A stretch of DNA of 64,000 nucleotides from NCBI GenBank assembly GCA_946902985.2, contig OX336389.2:984930482-984994481 (forward strand), read 5' to 3'. Source of the stretch: Meconema thalassinum. Taxonomy: Eukaryota; Arthropoda; Insecta; Orthoptera; Tettigoniidae. Position 1 is the first letter of the stretch. Each line of letters starts with the position of its first letter. Made by a program: the position numbers and the translations under genes. Below, one piece after another: positions 44,876 through 56,639 of the stretch. The notes beneath the pieces are model-generated. The model did not search any database. It was not told where the DNA came from and saw only the letters and a program-made list of their open reading frames with translations.

Positions 44876-45119
44876 CTTACTTTCTTACATACTTACTTAC
44901 TTACTTAGGCCTACTTACTTACTCACTCTTACTTACTTACTTACTTACTTACTTACTCTTACTTTCTTACATACTTACTTACTTACTTAGGCCTACTTAC
45001 TTACTCACTCTTACTTACTTACTTACTCTTACTTTCTTACATACTTACTTACTTACTTAGGCCTACTTACTTACTCACTCTTACTTACTTACTTACTTAC
45101 TTACTCTTACTTTCTTACA

Positions 45120-45157
<38 letters not shown>

Positions 45158-45239
45158 GGCCTACTTACTTACTCACTCTTACTTACTTACTTACTTACTT
45201 ACTTAGGCCTACTTACTTACTCACTCTTACTTACTTACT

Positions 45240-45281
<42 letters not shown>

Positions 45282-45337
45282 CTTACTTTATTACATACTT
45301 ACTTACTTACTTACTTAGGCCTACTTACTTACTCACT

Positions 45338-45379
<42 letters not shown>

Positions 45380-45569
45380 CTTACTTTATTACATACTTAC
45401 TTACTTACTTAGGCCTACTTACTTACTCACTCTTACTTACTTACTTACTTACTTACTTACTCTTACTTTCTTACATACTTACTTACTTACTTACTTACTT
45501 AGGCCTACTTACTTACTCACTCTTACTTACTTACTTACTTACTTACTTAGGCCTACTTACTTACTCACT

Positions 45570-45627
<58 letters not shown>

Positions 45628-45672
45628 CACTCTCTCACTCACTCACTCACTTACTCGCTCACTCACTCAGAA
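44220..45672 (+). repeat. ACTT array with higher-order AGGCCT units
   Basis: About 1.45 kb of ACTT tetranucleotides. Variant blocks CTTACTTTCTTACATACTTA and an AGGCCT hexamer recur every 50-110 bp. The hexamer is preceded by C eight times (44322-44804), then by T nine times (44906-45549). The T-type half also has TTACTCACTCTTAC after the hexamer. The flank is ACTC/ACTG-rich (45625-45670). Long open frames here are artefacts of a 4-bp repeat without stops. Confidence 0.97.
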
Positions 45673-46055
45673 TATATTTTAAACATGTGAGTGGGGATTG
45701 CCAAATCTTTGTTATACATGTAGGAAATGTATTACCTAAGGACACTTGTATGTTATAAAGCTCACCAGGGAAAACTTTTGAAGGGGGAAGGTCTCTTGTC
45801 CTCTGCCCTCAAACAGAATTTCAAGAGAACCTAAATTGAGTCGTCAGTTGTACATCTACATTTAAACTTAAAAGTATGCCCTAAACACTAAATTAGGGTG
45901 ATAAATAATGTTGACCGTTTATAATTTAGCGACTCACAAGAAATTGCGACCTTAGAGTATAAAACAAACAAAAAAAATCTTGTCAATTTTCTATACTCAC
46001 GATGGTAGTTATGCACCACCGTGGTAGCTACCACACGCTAAGATGCAAGGCCATG
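45673..46055. other. No gene recognised
   Basis: Unique-looking sequence. Confidence 0.3.
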
Positions 46056-46059
46056 GGGA

Positions 46060-46275
46060 CAGACTGCTCTGGACTCGGTAGACGAGTGGCTTTGAACCCC
46101 ACCATCGGTTGCCCTTGAAATGGTTTTCCATGGGTTCCCATTTTCAACTCCAGGAAAATGTCAGGACGATACCTTCCGAATGGCTACTGTCCCTTTCAAC
46201 TTCGTGCCCAGTTTCATTCATTTCATCTCTCATTAACTCCCCTGATGGAACCACAACCATTCTCCAAGTTGCCGT
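46060..46275 (+). mobile_element. S9 SINE copy, partial
   Basis: CTCGGTAGACGAGTGGCTTT with a degenerate B box, GGTTTTCCATGGGTTCCCAT and TCATCTCTCATTAACTCCCC match the 53.3 kb copy in reverse. The 3' end is missing. Confidence 0.7.
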
Positions 46276-46279
46276 AGAA

Positions 46280-46600
46280 ACGAAAATAATCAGGGGGATG
46301 CGTAGCCCAGACGGCAGAGATGCTGGGCTTCAAACTCGAACGGACTGGGTTCGATTCCCACTTTGGTAGTGGATTTTAGAAATAAAACTACCACTTTCTG
46401 AAGTGCAAATGGTCCTGGGGTTCACTCAGCCAATAACAAAAATGAGTACGGTACCAGGGTAATTTTTGGGAGCAAAGTTGGTCGGGCATGGAACTGACAA
46501 CCCTATATAGTGCCGATGTCATGAAGGGTAGAAGCCTCTACCTTCCAATGCTCCATGGGCCTCCATGGCATGTATGGAGTTGACTTTGCCTTAGATATAA
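46280..46600 (+). mobile_element. S11 SINE (single copy)
   Basis: Head GGGGGATGCGTAGCCCAGAC, B box GGGTTCGATTCCCAC, a 250-bp body ending GAGTTGACTTTGCCTTAGAT and an ATT/ATC tail. No second copy here. Confidence 0.65.
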
Positions 46601-46727
46601 TTATTATCATTATCATCATTATTGGTCGAAATGTAATGTATATACGTCGGTCAACACGATTGTACCCAATTGTGATGGGTGGTTCCCTAATCCTAAAAAG
46701 AAATACATGACATTAATAAATACACTT

Positions 46728-46768
46728 GGATGGCCAGTTCCGATCGCCAAGTGATCATCATGAGATCC
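46728..46768 (-). other. Degenerate hammerhead-like motif
   Basis: On the minus strand the core reads CTCATGA instead of CTGATGA and GGAA instead of GAAA. The stem II positions still pair. Probably inactive. Confidence 0.3.
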
Positions 46769-47179
46769 TTTGCACTTAGGCTATTACATCTATGTATACA
46801 AGTATGGGTGATGGTATTTACAACATATACACTTATTTAGTTGCAGTGGTAATTAAACTAACACAACTAGTCGAGATTTGTCAGTTACGTGTGATTTTTG
46901 TTAAGATACTGAAAGTGGTGATTGACCTTCCAGTTTGCTTGCTTAGTGTGATTATGTGATTGTAATTAAATGGTCAGGTAGGAGTGGATTGTGAACCTAG
47001 CTGTTTGAGCGATGAGAGGTTCGTTCCCGTGCTGCTACCGACACCGCTGCCTGCACATATAATATCAAATCTCGACTAGTTGTGCTAGCTTAATTTTTAC
47101 TGCAACTAAATAAATATATATATATTGTAAATACCATCACCCATACTTGTTGTCATAGATTTAATAGCCTAAGTGTAAA

Positions 47180-47220
47180 GGATCTGATAATGATCACTTG
47201 GCGATCGAAACTGGTCATCC
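47180..47220 (+). other. Degenerate hammerhead-like motif
   Basis: Core CTGATAA (the conserved G is lost), stem II GATCA/CGATC reduced to four inner pairs, GAAA and GTC intact, stem I GGAT/ATCC intact. Probably inactive. Confidence 0.3.
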
Positions 47221-47399
47221 AAGTGTGTTTATTAATCTCATGTTTTTTAGGGTTAGAGAACCACCCATTACAATCGGGTACAATCGTGTTGACCGACTGA
47301 AAAACATAAAATTTCGGTTACTAAGGCAACACTGAAAAATGGCTTCCAACATGATAATTATTAGTTTATTATTATTGTTATTATAATTATAATTATTAT

Positions 47400-47406
47400 T
47401 GTTACG

Positions 47407-47474
<68 letters not shown>
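47400..47474. repeat. ATT microsatellite
   Basis: About 24 ATT units between the FB-1 right end and U1 copy 2. Confidence 0.95.
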
Positions 47475-47475
<1 letters not shown>

Positions 47476-47536
47476 TATGTTGTTGACACCCTGGAGTTTA
47501 GATCCTCTGGACTTGAGAAAAACCTAGAATAAAAAG

Positions 47537-48010
47537 ATTCAGTCCGTCTGAGAGACTAGACTTTATATCATTTCAAATGACGCATGCTACAAATGCTACA
47601 CATGTTAGAAAGGCTCAGGAGGGCTTCTCGCTTCGCTCGAAGCCCCAGGACTCTTTCAACAGACTCCATTACCCATTAACTTAGGCTTCCCGCGTGGGGG
47701 AACGGAGAGCGGGAGGTGCACTCTGCTGCATGACGTCACGCACTCACCATCTCCGTATCGCACAACGCCAGACCCCAGGAGTAAAATTCAGACCCAACAG
47801 ACTCCATTACCCTTTAAGTTAGGCTTCCCGCGTGGGGGCTGCATGACGTCACGCACTCGCCGTCTCCGTATCGCATAACGCCAGACCCTAGGAGTAAACT
47901 CAGACTCGGTGCATATGCACTGAACAACATGATGACGTCATACACGCCGTAACCGCAACGCATAACGTTAGACCAAAGCATATCGATGAAGTCGACAAGA
48001 TCATTTGAAA
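47537..48010 (-). repeat. U1 repeat, copy 2, inverted
   Basis: It matches 29535-30040 in reverse, with the same two tandem units (about 138 bp offset). The second unit lacks about 27 bp (GGAGAGCGGGAGGTGCACTC region). TGACGTCA sites remain in both units and near 47935. Confidence 0.85.
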
Positions 48011-48799
48011 AGATAAAAACAGGCACATATGAAAGAGTTAGCTAGCTCCAACTGAGAAATCCCCTACGACCACCCATTCATGAACACACCAGCCGTAAGC
48101 CGTCTTAAGAAACACTGTACCCGAAAGTATTCAGACATGTTACACAAGGAAGCAGTAACCTATTACAAATTAATGTTCTCAAGACATCGTATAGGCGAGA
48201 TCATTTAGGAATGTAAAATTATTTATCGATTCCATTACATATTCATACTCATTTGCACTTGATTTGCATGTTAATGCTTGGTGATTGGTATCACTGCACG
48301 TAGTACGGTACATCAGACGGCATTTTGCATGTGAATTTCCTTTGCATCGGAGTTCAATTCCCCTGTTCATGTTCTGTACTTACCACAGAGTCATGGGAAG
48401 TGTATTGTTTAAGCTTACCCTACTCTTTCCAAAGGTACATCGACGAGTTTTATTCCGTTCTTTCTAGTGAATCAAAGTTACTGCAATATGTATGTGAAAC
48501 ATTGAATTTTATCTTCAGGGAGGCATAAAACGCAGTTGATCATTAGCGTCTACCGCAATATTTTCTGAACTCTTTGAAGATTTTCTGTTTTTATTTTGGG
48601 GAATTGTAATAGAGGGTTCATAAAATGATCATAACAATGCCATGTGGCCTCCGGTGAGGCATGTTGCTTGTCTTTTAAGTTGCCGTAGGTGACCTACGTG
48701 TCGTGATGAGCATGAAATAAATTATGAATTGCCATAAATACCCAGTTAACAGTAGGAAGTTAAAATGCCCTGACTCGATTGGTAATTGAACCGACTGTC
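48011..48799. other. No gene recognised
   Basis: Unique-looking. The short frames at 48.2-48.5 kb have no recognised domain. Confidence 0.3.
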
Positions 48800-49630
48800 C
48801 TTCGGACCAAAGACAAGCGTTGCTAAAGAAAAAAGGTCAGAATTATCCCGTGCCTTCATTGATATTGCCCCCCAGGGGCTCACAACTTATGGGACGTGGG
48901 TTGGCGACCACGAGATCCCAGCTGAGTCCGATTTTGCTTCCACTTACTTGTGCCGGGTTCCCCTCTATCATCTCTCCTGTCGACCTTCCTTGGTCAATTC
49001 TTGTTCTCTTCCAACCCCGGTGCGGTGGTATTAGGATATCCGAGATGCTGGGAGTCTTTCACTTTCCCGCCTTAATTGACCCTTATCTCATCTTTCCTGA
49101 TCCCCCTTTCTTCGGTGGGGTCAGACCTCTTCTTGCTGTTTTCATAATATCTCCTGCCTTCTGCTCTAGGCCCTCAAGGAGGCGGGGTGTGTGTAGCCCC
49201 CACCACTTACGGTGCACCCGTGATAGTGTACAGACTGTACACCCTCAAGGGCTCACGGCTGGTGAGTTCGGGAGTTGGCTACCCCGAGGGATTCCTGAGC
49301 TGAGTCTGGTTTTTCCCCTTTTTCATTGCCTTTGGGGCGAACCCTCTCTTCTTTCCCTTTCCTTTTCATTGCTCTCCATTCTTCAAAGTCCCTTAATTCT
49401 CATTCTTCGAGGGTTGAGGGAATTTCCTTTCCTCCTGTCTTTTATTTACCTAATTCTTATTTCTGTTTTCCAGCATCTTCTAGTATGTAAGTCAGTAATT
49501 AGTCTTAGTTGTAGTTTCATTTTTACAATCATCGGAACCGTTAGGGGCCGATTACCCAAATGTTAGGCCCCTTAAAACAACAATAAATTATCATCATCGT
49601 CATCATCATCATCTTTAATATCGGGGATAA
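48800..49630 (+). mobile_element. LINE-type 3' end with ATC tail
   Basis: The right end reads GATTACCCAAATGTTAGGCC, CCTTAAAACAACAATAA and then an ATC-rich tail. About 60 bp starting GGGGCTCACAACTTATGGGA (48873) is repeated in diverged form from GGGCTCACGGCTGGTGAGTT (49248). The 248-codon frame 48820-49566 runs through this region. It is Pro/Leu/Ser-rich with no domain, so I read it as chance in C/T-rich 3' sequence. Reverse copy at 52.07-52.72 kb. Confidence 0.6.
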
Positions 49631-49635
49631 TGATC

Positions 49636-50150
49636 CCAACTTTATTTTAAAATAAAACTACACTAATGTTTATTACCAGTATTCCGGTTCATAAATGAGC
49701 AAATTCAGCAGTGTAATTACTTTTAAAATCTTACGATTACGTTTGAAAAAGAAAGACGTGTTAAATCTTGAAGTTTCTGAGAAGCGAGCTCCACCTGGAA
49801 GGTGGTGAATGTCGCAAGGGAATAAACATCGAGCTTCTATAAATTTGTACACTCATATTCTTCAAAATTTCTCCTCTGATTTTCAAATAATTACACCCAT
49901 GAATTTGTCTAATCAAGTACTGCTGAGCTGGTGACTGAAGTCAGTATAGTTCGCGTATCTTTTTTTCAGAGATTAATGACACGTTGTTTAACACAGGCTT
50001 TGTTATGTGAGCCGACCCATGAACCAACAGTGTGGTTCTCACACTGTGTGTGTGCCAAGTCTTGAAGTCTCTCCCTCTCAAACATTCCCCTTCACTCCAT
50101 ACTGACTCACCTCCTTCGCTCGGAGAACCAATAGTAGTTATAGATTACGT
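49636..50150. other. No gene recognised
   Basis: Unique-looking sequence. Confidence 0.3.
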
Positions 50151-50165
50151 CATAACATACGGATC

Positions 50166-50379
50166 TGTTCTCGCTTGCTGGGCCCTAGGTTGCAGGTTCG
50201 TATCCTGGCGCAGTCAGCTGGCATTTGAGGGTGCGCATATGTGAGGGAGCCGTGTCAGTAGATTTACTGGCACGTTAAAGATCCCCTTCGGGGCAAAATT
50301 CCGGCACCCCGGCGTCTCTAAAAGCCTCAGCAGTTAAAAGGGACGTAAAACCAATATTATTATTATTATTATTATTATT
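50166..50379 (+). mobile_element. S3 SINE, 5'-truncated
   Basis: Begins inside the head (TGTTCTCGCTTGCTGGGCCC) and ends in an ATT tail. A perfect 14-bp duplication ATAACATACGGATC flanks it (50152-50165, 50380-50393). Confidence 0.93.
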
Positions 50380-50393
50380 ATAACATACGGATC

Positions 50394-51285
50394 ACTTGCA
50401 TACGGAAGCGCTCGAAGTTATTCGAAGCTCCCAAAGCTGCTGGCTCAGTGAAGGGCCGTGTGCTTGAAGAGGGCTGTTTGACAAAGCTTCGTTTAATCAA
50501 CCCCTTATTACATTCATTAGAACAAAAATAGAACATAGAAATTGTCTAAGTTCATTAGACATTTGCAGTGGACGTTCTTACTAGATCCGCTTGGAATCGC
50601 AAGGTCCCGTATGGTCGGTACCATCTCCCACCAAGGGCACTGAAAGTCAATTCTCTCCGCTGAGTGGATCTGATTAAGACCTGATATTACCCGAATTGCT
50701 TATTCTTAGCGTTGTCGGCAGTGTTGATTTAAATAAACAACCCAGGCACATTCAACCTGCTGCACGTATCAATAGCGGTTCAACTTAAGTCAAAGCCCTC
50801 TGTAGCCCGTAATGTAAACCTTTCCACATTCATACGTTCGATATTATAAAACAGCATATTCCACGTATAAGGAATACCATATTGATATTGTTAACCTGAG
50901 TTGTACCGCCAAAGAAAAAACATCAGATTGAAGTCGGAAATTTTGAGAAAATTAAAACTGCTGCAACGGAGTGGAGGCTGGATGAATTTTCAGGTAGGAT
51001 TATTTTTATATAAGCAAAATTAGGTGTGCTGGCATGCTTGTGGAATTGAATTTTAAATCGTTGTCATCTGGTTGTGTCCAATATGTGCAGATTAAGTCAA
51101 CTTGTAACATGTACGGCTGTATCCTTACACTGTACCTGATGATCAGGCCATGCTGGCCAAACTAGAATGTCGATAAATGATCGCTCGATACCCATTACCG
51201 GGCACAGTAGTTCTGAAACCATCATTTCCGTTCTTCATTCTCGCCTACGAGGCCGATCGGAACTGTGGAGCTGTTTGCCTGACTC
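50394..51285. other. No gene; possible old ribozyme-like remnant
   Basis: No coding region. CTGATGATCAGGCC near 51138 is followed by GGCCAAAC and TGTC, an arrangement like the 41-nt motif but with the core G changed. Confidence 0.25.
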
Positions 51286-51289
51286 TAGT

Positions 51290-51545
51290 TGGGACTTTTT
51301 GGATGTCATCCCCATGCACTTGGGTGTGAATTGGATTTGTTTGATAACCTCCTTTTCTGTGGTGACTATAGTAGTGTGTGTAGCTCTAATCATTAGGGTC
51401 AGGAATTGGGGTAGGTTGCTATGGGACATGGAATAAGGAACCATTCCGACATTTGCTTGGAGCTAGTGTGGAAATTCCCGACGAAAAACCACACTCGCGG
51501 TCAGGGTGGCCACTGTGAGTGCCGGGAACGAAACGATGAATGTAC
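51290..51545 (-). mobile_element. S2b SINE, diverged
   Basis: CACTTGGGTGTGAATTGGAT, ACATTTGCTTGGAGCTAGTG and CCGGGAACGAAAC (B box complement). Confidence 0.55.
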
Positions 51546-51844
51546 AATTTAACGTGGGGTAATGACCGATGAGGACGATAGGGGAGTATGCCGTTCTGTC
51601 ACAGCGTTGCCAACCTCGTGGAGTACGTTTTGATTTGGTGTGTCTGGAATGGACATTTTTTTTAAAATTAAGAGTAGACAACGATATAACTTTTAAATTA
51701 TGTTTCTCTAACATTATCACTAAGCACTACAGTGTCATTAGATAAACAACGTTAGAAACTGAGCTAAACATTAAGCAAAATGTTCCAACGATAAATAAAG
51801 TGCCTACGTTCACATCTTAAAGAAGTTAATTCTTTTCGTTGGAG

Positions 51845-52795
51845 ATTTGTTGTTGCAACATCGTTGTCAATTCTGCCCCGTATACTTGGTGTATGTCAAA
51901 TTTGTCAGATAACCTGTTTTATTGTGGTGTCTGCAGTAGTGGTTGTATTTGTAAAATTGAGGCGAGGATTGTAAAGAGGCGGCCATGGCCTCAGGCGAGA
52001 AACCGTCCGAGCATATGCCTGGAAAAGCACTCCTACGATGGCTGAGGTAGGAATCGAATCCACCTGATGATGATCGTGGTGATGATGGTGATGATGATGG
52101 TAATTGTTGTTTTAAGTGCCTAACATCTAGACTATTAGCCCCTAATGATTTGAATGATCTTCAAAGGAATTTGAAAACAATAATTACAACTAGAAATAAC
52201 TATTAACGTACAACTGGATGAAGAAAAGGATAAAAACAGAGGAGTGAGGTAAACAAACGACAGGGAAGAGAAATGCCCTCAATCCTCGAAAAAATTAGGA
52301 TTGAAAGACTCGGTAACAAGGAGAGCCAAGGAAGGTAGATAGGGAAGGGAAAGAGGAGAGAGTCCACCCCGAAGACAATGCAAAAAGGCAAAACGGACCC
52401 AATTTAGGAATCTGTCGGGGCTGACCAGGTGTAGCACTATCGAGGGTGCACCAGAAGTGGTGGGGCTACACTTTGAGGGTCTTGAGCAGAAGGCAGGAGA
52501 TACCATGAAAAGAAGAGGTCTGACCCCTTGAAAATCAGGGTATCTGGAAAGATGAGACAAGGGCCAATAAAGGCGGGATCGGAAGAGGACAAGAGGTGTC
52601 CAAGGAAGGTCAAAAGAGAAGCCCAGCTCAAGTAAGTGAAAGCAATGATGAATTCAGCTGGGGTACCGTGGTCACCAACCCACAACTCACAATCTGTGAG
52701 CCCCTGGGGGTGGGAGGTGTCCACCTCTTCGTCAGTTTTGCCTTTCGAGGCTGAGTGTATCCGTTCCAACGCTTAGACCAGAGTTCAGTTTAGAA
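51845..52795 (-). mobile_element. S2 SINE interrupted by a LINE 3' end
   Basis: 51845-52065 ends at GAATCGAATCCACCT. 52720-52795 resumes at TCCACCTCTTCGTCAGTTTT and reaches ACGCTTAGACCAGAGTT. The two parts join in register. Confidence 0.85.
52066..52719 (-). mobile_element. LINE-type 3' end inserted in S2
   Basis: 654 bp, reverse of the 48.8-49.63 kb sequence: GAT-rich tail, ATTGTTGTTTTAAGTGCC, GTCAGACCTC-type block and GTCACCAACCCACAACTC. The short duplication TCCACCT flanks it (52059-52065, 52720-52726). Strongly 5'-truncated. Confidence 0.82.
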
Positions 52796-53300
52796 GTTTA
52801 AAAATGATTCCCTTGTGCCCGTTAAGCTGACGTTAAGTAGCAGGCCTATTAGAAATACTTCAAACATCAAAAATCACGTGTTTCTAGTATTCTACAGGTG
52901 TGTACTTTATTCCAGTAATATTTGGTCAAAAATTGGTTCGTTGATTAAGGTGCGTTTGAGGATAGCTTACTGTTAGCTTACTTACAAACGGGAGCCGTCC
53001 AACCACCAAAATATCACCAGGTCGCAATGAGTCACCGCCAGATTTACAGCATGTACCAATTACAATGGCGGGTTGGAAAGCCCTGGATGCTGCCATTGCA
53101 TTTATTACACACGCAGCTGGCAAGATACCGTAGTTGGGATAATTAAGACTTGCTGTGAAGTACTGTAGCGTACCTCGTATCCCGTGAACATGTTTATGTA
53201 TAGAACAAAATATTTCGTAGTGGAAAATTATCCTCTCAAGAAGATATTTGTTCTAAGTTTCATCGCCGTGCGATTTTTACTTGTGGGGGACCTCAAACAA
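52796..53300. other. No gene recognised
   Basis: Unique-looking sequence. Confidence 0.3.
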
Positions 53301-53302
53301 AA

Positions 53303-53650
53303 GGCATGTATGTCTGTCCCCTGTTATTCCCGTTTCCAACGGGGTCGGGGATGAGATGTGATGAAATTCTATGAGGCTGCTCGTTTTTACGGCCGGATGC
53401 ATTTCCTGATGCCAACCTCAGGAGAGGAGTTAATGAGAGATAAAATGAATGAAGATGAATGAAACTGGGCAAGGATATGGAAGGAAGTGGCCGTGGCCTG
53501 TCAGAAGGTACCGTCCCAGCATTTGCCTGGAGTTGAAAATGGGAAATCATGGAAAACCATTTCATAGTCAGCCGTCGGTGGGGCTCGAACCCACGTCTAC
53601 CGAGTCGGCAGAGAGCTTGGCCCCATGGCCTAGTGCTGCGCTTTCGCGAG
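53303..53650 (-). mobile_element. S9 SINE, full length
   Basis: CCGTTTCCAACGGGGTCGGG at the 3' side, GCATTTGCCTGGAGTTGAAA, B box complement GGGGCTCGAACCCACG, head complement GCGCTTTCGCGAGC region at the right. Confidence 0.8.
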
Positions 53651-53944
53651 CGTAGCTACCGCTGTCGGTAAACAAAAGTTATAGCCTGCAGGAAGATTAT
53701 TATTAGAAACAATCCGCGTACTCTGTAGGGTCTTAAGAACGAAATAACTGCACTGATACGAAATATCAGTGGGGATTATTTACAGCGAATGTACCAAAAC
53801 GCAAGCCCGATGAGAGGGAGAGGGTATAGCCCCGAAGCCTGGACTTAATGAAGAGCTTAGGGTGGACAACTTCACTCAAGTTCATTTCTAAATAATCCTT
53901 ACATTTTCTGATATGATTTGTGTTTGATGTCAATACAACCGAAT

Positions 53945-54333
53945 GTTTTTTGTTGTTTCTTAATTTGTGGTCATTTAGTCCCATGTACTTGGGTGAGTGT
54001 GGAATTTTTCAGATAACCTGTGTTATTGTGGTGTCTAGTTCGGTGTGTATTTGTAATGTAGGTGAGCAATGGGGAAGGAAGCGGCCATGGCTGTAAGTTA
54101 GGAACCATCCCGGCATTTGCCTGGAGTAGAAGTGGTAAATCTCGGAAAAACACTTCCTGAATAGTTGAGGTGGGAATCGAACCCAGGTCTTCTTAGTAAT
54201 GTCGCACGAGACCCAGTGTACCCCGTTCTATCCCTCAGACCAGAATTACATTTCTTGGCAGACCTGGAAATCAAATCGGAACCTCCTGGGTGACAGCCAA
54301 GAATCCTAGCCGATACACCACGAGGTGGTCAAA
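53945..54333 (-). mobile_element. S2 SINE, full length
   Basis: From TTTTTTGTTGTTTCTTAATT to CTAGCCGATACACCACGAGG, with GGCATTTGCCTGGAGTAGAA and a mutated B box (GGAAATCAAATCGG). Confidence 0.85.
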
Positions 54334-54654
54334 TACAGCCAGTGAATATTGTCCAGAACATTACAAAGAGAACATAGTCAATTTTATAAATAAAGTATAG
54401 TTTTTTACGTTTCTCTGCCAGGGATATAGTAAAGTTATCCTTTAACGAAAGTTCAACAGCTCTTTGTTGGGCGGAAAACTGTTAATTCGGTCGGAAAAAA
54501 TCTATTATTTACTTCATAAATTTCTTCATGCATTATTCTTGCGGTGCCAGTAGGGGACAGATACAGCGTAAGTTAAATTTTAAATGCACAGTGTACAAAA
54601 TCAAGTAGCAAAGAACAATTAATGGAGGGGGAGATGAAGGAGGTTGAACAAAAG

Positions 54655-54858
54655 TGTAGAGCCAAGGTTGCAGGATCGAATTCTGGCGCAGTCAGTTGGC
54701 ATTTGACAGTACGCAAATGTGAGGGAGCCGTGTATGTAGATTTACTGGCACGTTGAAGATCACTTCGGAGCAAAATTCTGGCACCCGGCGACTATAGAAG
54801 CCACAGTAGTTAAAAGATATATACGTACAGTATAACCAATAGCATTATTATCACCGTA
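54655..54858 (+). mobile_element. S3 SINE, 5'-truncated
   Basis: GAGCCAAGGTTGCAGGATCG, GTCAGTTGGCATTTGACAGT, GGCACGTTGAAGATC. Tail AATAGCATTATTATC. Confidence 0.8.
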
Positions 54859-55890
54859 AGTGAAGGGGCCTGAAAGTCCCCGTTCTGTGGCCCTTTATTG
54901 TTCTCCAAGGCCCTGAATACAGTTTGATCTCTTGTGTATCTGTTTCAGGTATTTAACTACCGTGCATTATACAGTATTAACATTAACCGCACAGGATAAT
55001 ACGTGTTGACCAACTGAAAAACGATATTTTACCTAAAATTTTATATTTGACGAAACGGATAGCAGTTACATAGCAGTGCTTCTGAATGGCGTCAGTTCAA
55101 ACATGGGGATGCACGACGTTCTATTCTACAAGCCTTTGGAAGAGCATGGAAACGTGTAGTTAGGGTTTGTTTGGAAGACACAAATACTTATTCCGTGGCT
55201 CTGCAGTGAGACATGTTCGCAGAGTTCCGGGTTTATTCCCGGGATGAATGTTTAAGAAGGTTGTTACATTATTATCACTCTCGTCTGTCAGTAGCCAACT
55301 TTATGTCCAAATTACGTGCTTTCCAAATGGTCTATATTTTTGACAGCGATAGTAGTGCGTGGCCGGCGAACAGGCTAGCAAGGGGCTCGACCGACGAAGC
55401 AGTCAAGCAAGTCTCAACTCAACTGCTTGCTTTGCCTGCCTGCAGTCGCAGCACACTCGCTTTCAGTCGCCGTGTGGAGTCCGAAGGAACGACAGGACAG
55501 GCATTGGGGTTACTTGTTGTGCTGGTGTAGTCACTTTGTTGGCAGTTAATGCCAAGAAACTAAAATTGCGTTGACAGTTGTTAGCTTAAGACCAGAATAG
55601 GATATCTTTTAGCCGAAATGATCTGATAGAGGAGGGACCTAGCCTGCGCTGTGCGGTGAATGTAAGTGAAAAGGAAGGAGCATTGCACTTACCGACAGCT
55701 CGTAGCGCGGGCAACAACAGATGGTCGTCTTGCTAAGGTAAGTGATGCAGTGGGGAATACCATTAAATACTTAAAGTACAAATCAACTCCACTCCCCACC
55801 CCTCCACTGATATGTACTCAATCGTTTACTTCAACTCTCATTCAGGAATTAAGAGGGTTGCTTGGTGCTGCTAAAGATGACTGTTGACTG
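54859..55890. other. No gene recognised; FB-1 scrap at 54985
   Basis: GTGTTGACCAACTGAAAAAC (54998-55017) matches the FB-1 inner end only. Frames of 71-105 codons (55213-55887) have no domain. GTAAGT donor-like sites at 55663 and 55738 prove nothing alone. Confidence 0.3.
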
Positions 55891-55894
55891 TTGA

Positions 55895-56090
55895 TTAATC
55901 GTTGCCCTTCAGAACCCAATATTGTGGGTTCGGTACCGGCTCGGCCTGATGACATTTAGTGATGCTAAATGTGACAACTTCGTATAGGTACATTTACTGC
56001 CAGCTAAAGAACCCATACAGGGTGAAATTCCGGCAACCTGGCGGCTATAAAGCCACTGCAACTGAAGGGAAATCGAACTATTATTTATTT
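55895..56090 (+). mobile_element. S3-like SINE, diverged
   Basis: B box GGGTTCGGTACCGGCTCGGC, TACATTTACTGCCAGCTAAA, CTATAAAGCCACTGCAACTG. Body order as in S3. Confidence 0.55.
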
Positions 56091-56635
56091 GTATTCTTAA
56101 CGTAGACGGATGGTTTACTCCAAACCAGGAAATGTTGCCGAAGTTGGTAATACATGAGGCATTAACGTGTCATGCGTTGGTTGCGTGAAATTGTCTGAAA
56201 TGTGTGTTGTTTATACTTTCAATAAGGCGTGCATCAACACCAAGCTAGACACACAATACATCTCGGGATTTTACGTGTTCTCGTATGCACTAATGCCAGT
56301 CCGGTTTGTGATCAAATCTCAAAATGACACTCTGTTTGTATTGAGATCATCTCTACTGTCAAAGAAAACACATACAGTAATATTTTATTTATTTCATTTA
56401 CATTTTACACAGTGAAGAGTTAAATTAAACTCGGCACAACACCCAAATGCTATAATGAATTATAGTATCTGCACTGTTTGTGAGATGGAGAATTACTTGA
56501 TTTAATTGTAGCCGATTTCACAGAATCCTTTCTTTAGTTCTTCCCCTATGGAAGATAAAAAATCACGGAATATAGTCTAGGCGTACAGGCCTCTGTACTC
56601 TTAGATGCTGTTATGTTTTATCATGATGATCAATA
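56091..56635. other. No gene recognised
   Basis: The 82-codon frame at 56167 has no recognised domain. Confidence 0.3.
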
Positions 56636-56639
56636 ATAA

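Larger units (their letters stand above)
46640..47353. repeat. FB-1 foldback member, about 720 bp
   Basis: Arms of roughly 230-240 bp (46645-46885, 47075-47315) pair around a unique middle of about 190 bp. Left end GTCGGTCAACACGATTGTAC, right end GTACAATCGTGTTGACCGAC, then the end module AAGGCAACACTGAAAAATGG. Each arm contains a 41-nt hammerhead-like motif. Confidence 0.88.

Noticed and set aside
44271..45060. Open frames of 145-261 codons with LTYL repeats
   Set aside because: They are translations of the ACTT tetranucleotide array, which has no stop in these frames. Not genes.
48820..49566. 248-codon open frame
   Set aside because: It lies in a C/T-rich LINE 3' end shared with 52.1-52.7 kb, with no domain or sensible composition.
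55213..55887. Possible exons with GTAAGT donors
   Set aside because: No acceptor, no domain, and frames overlap without a clear choice.
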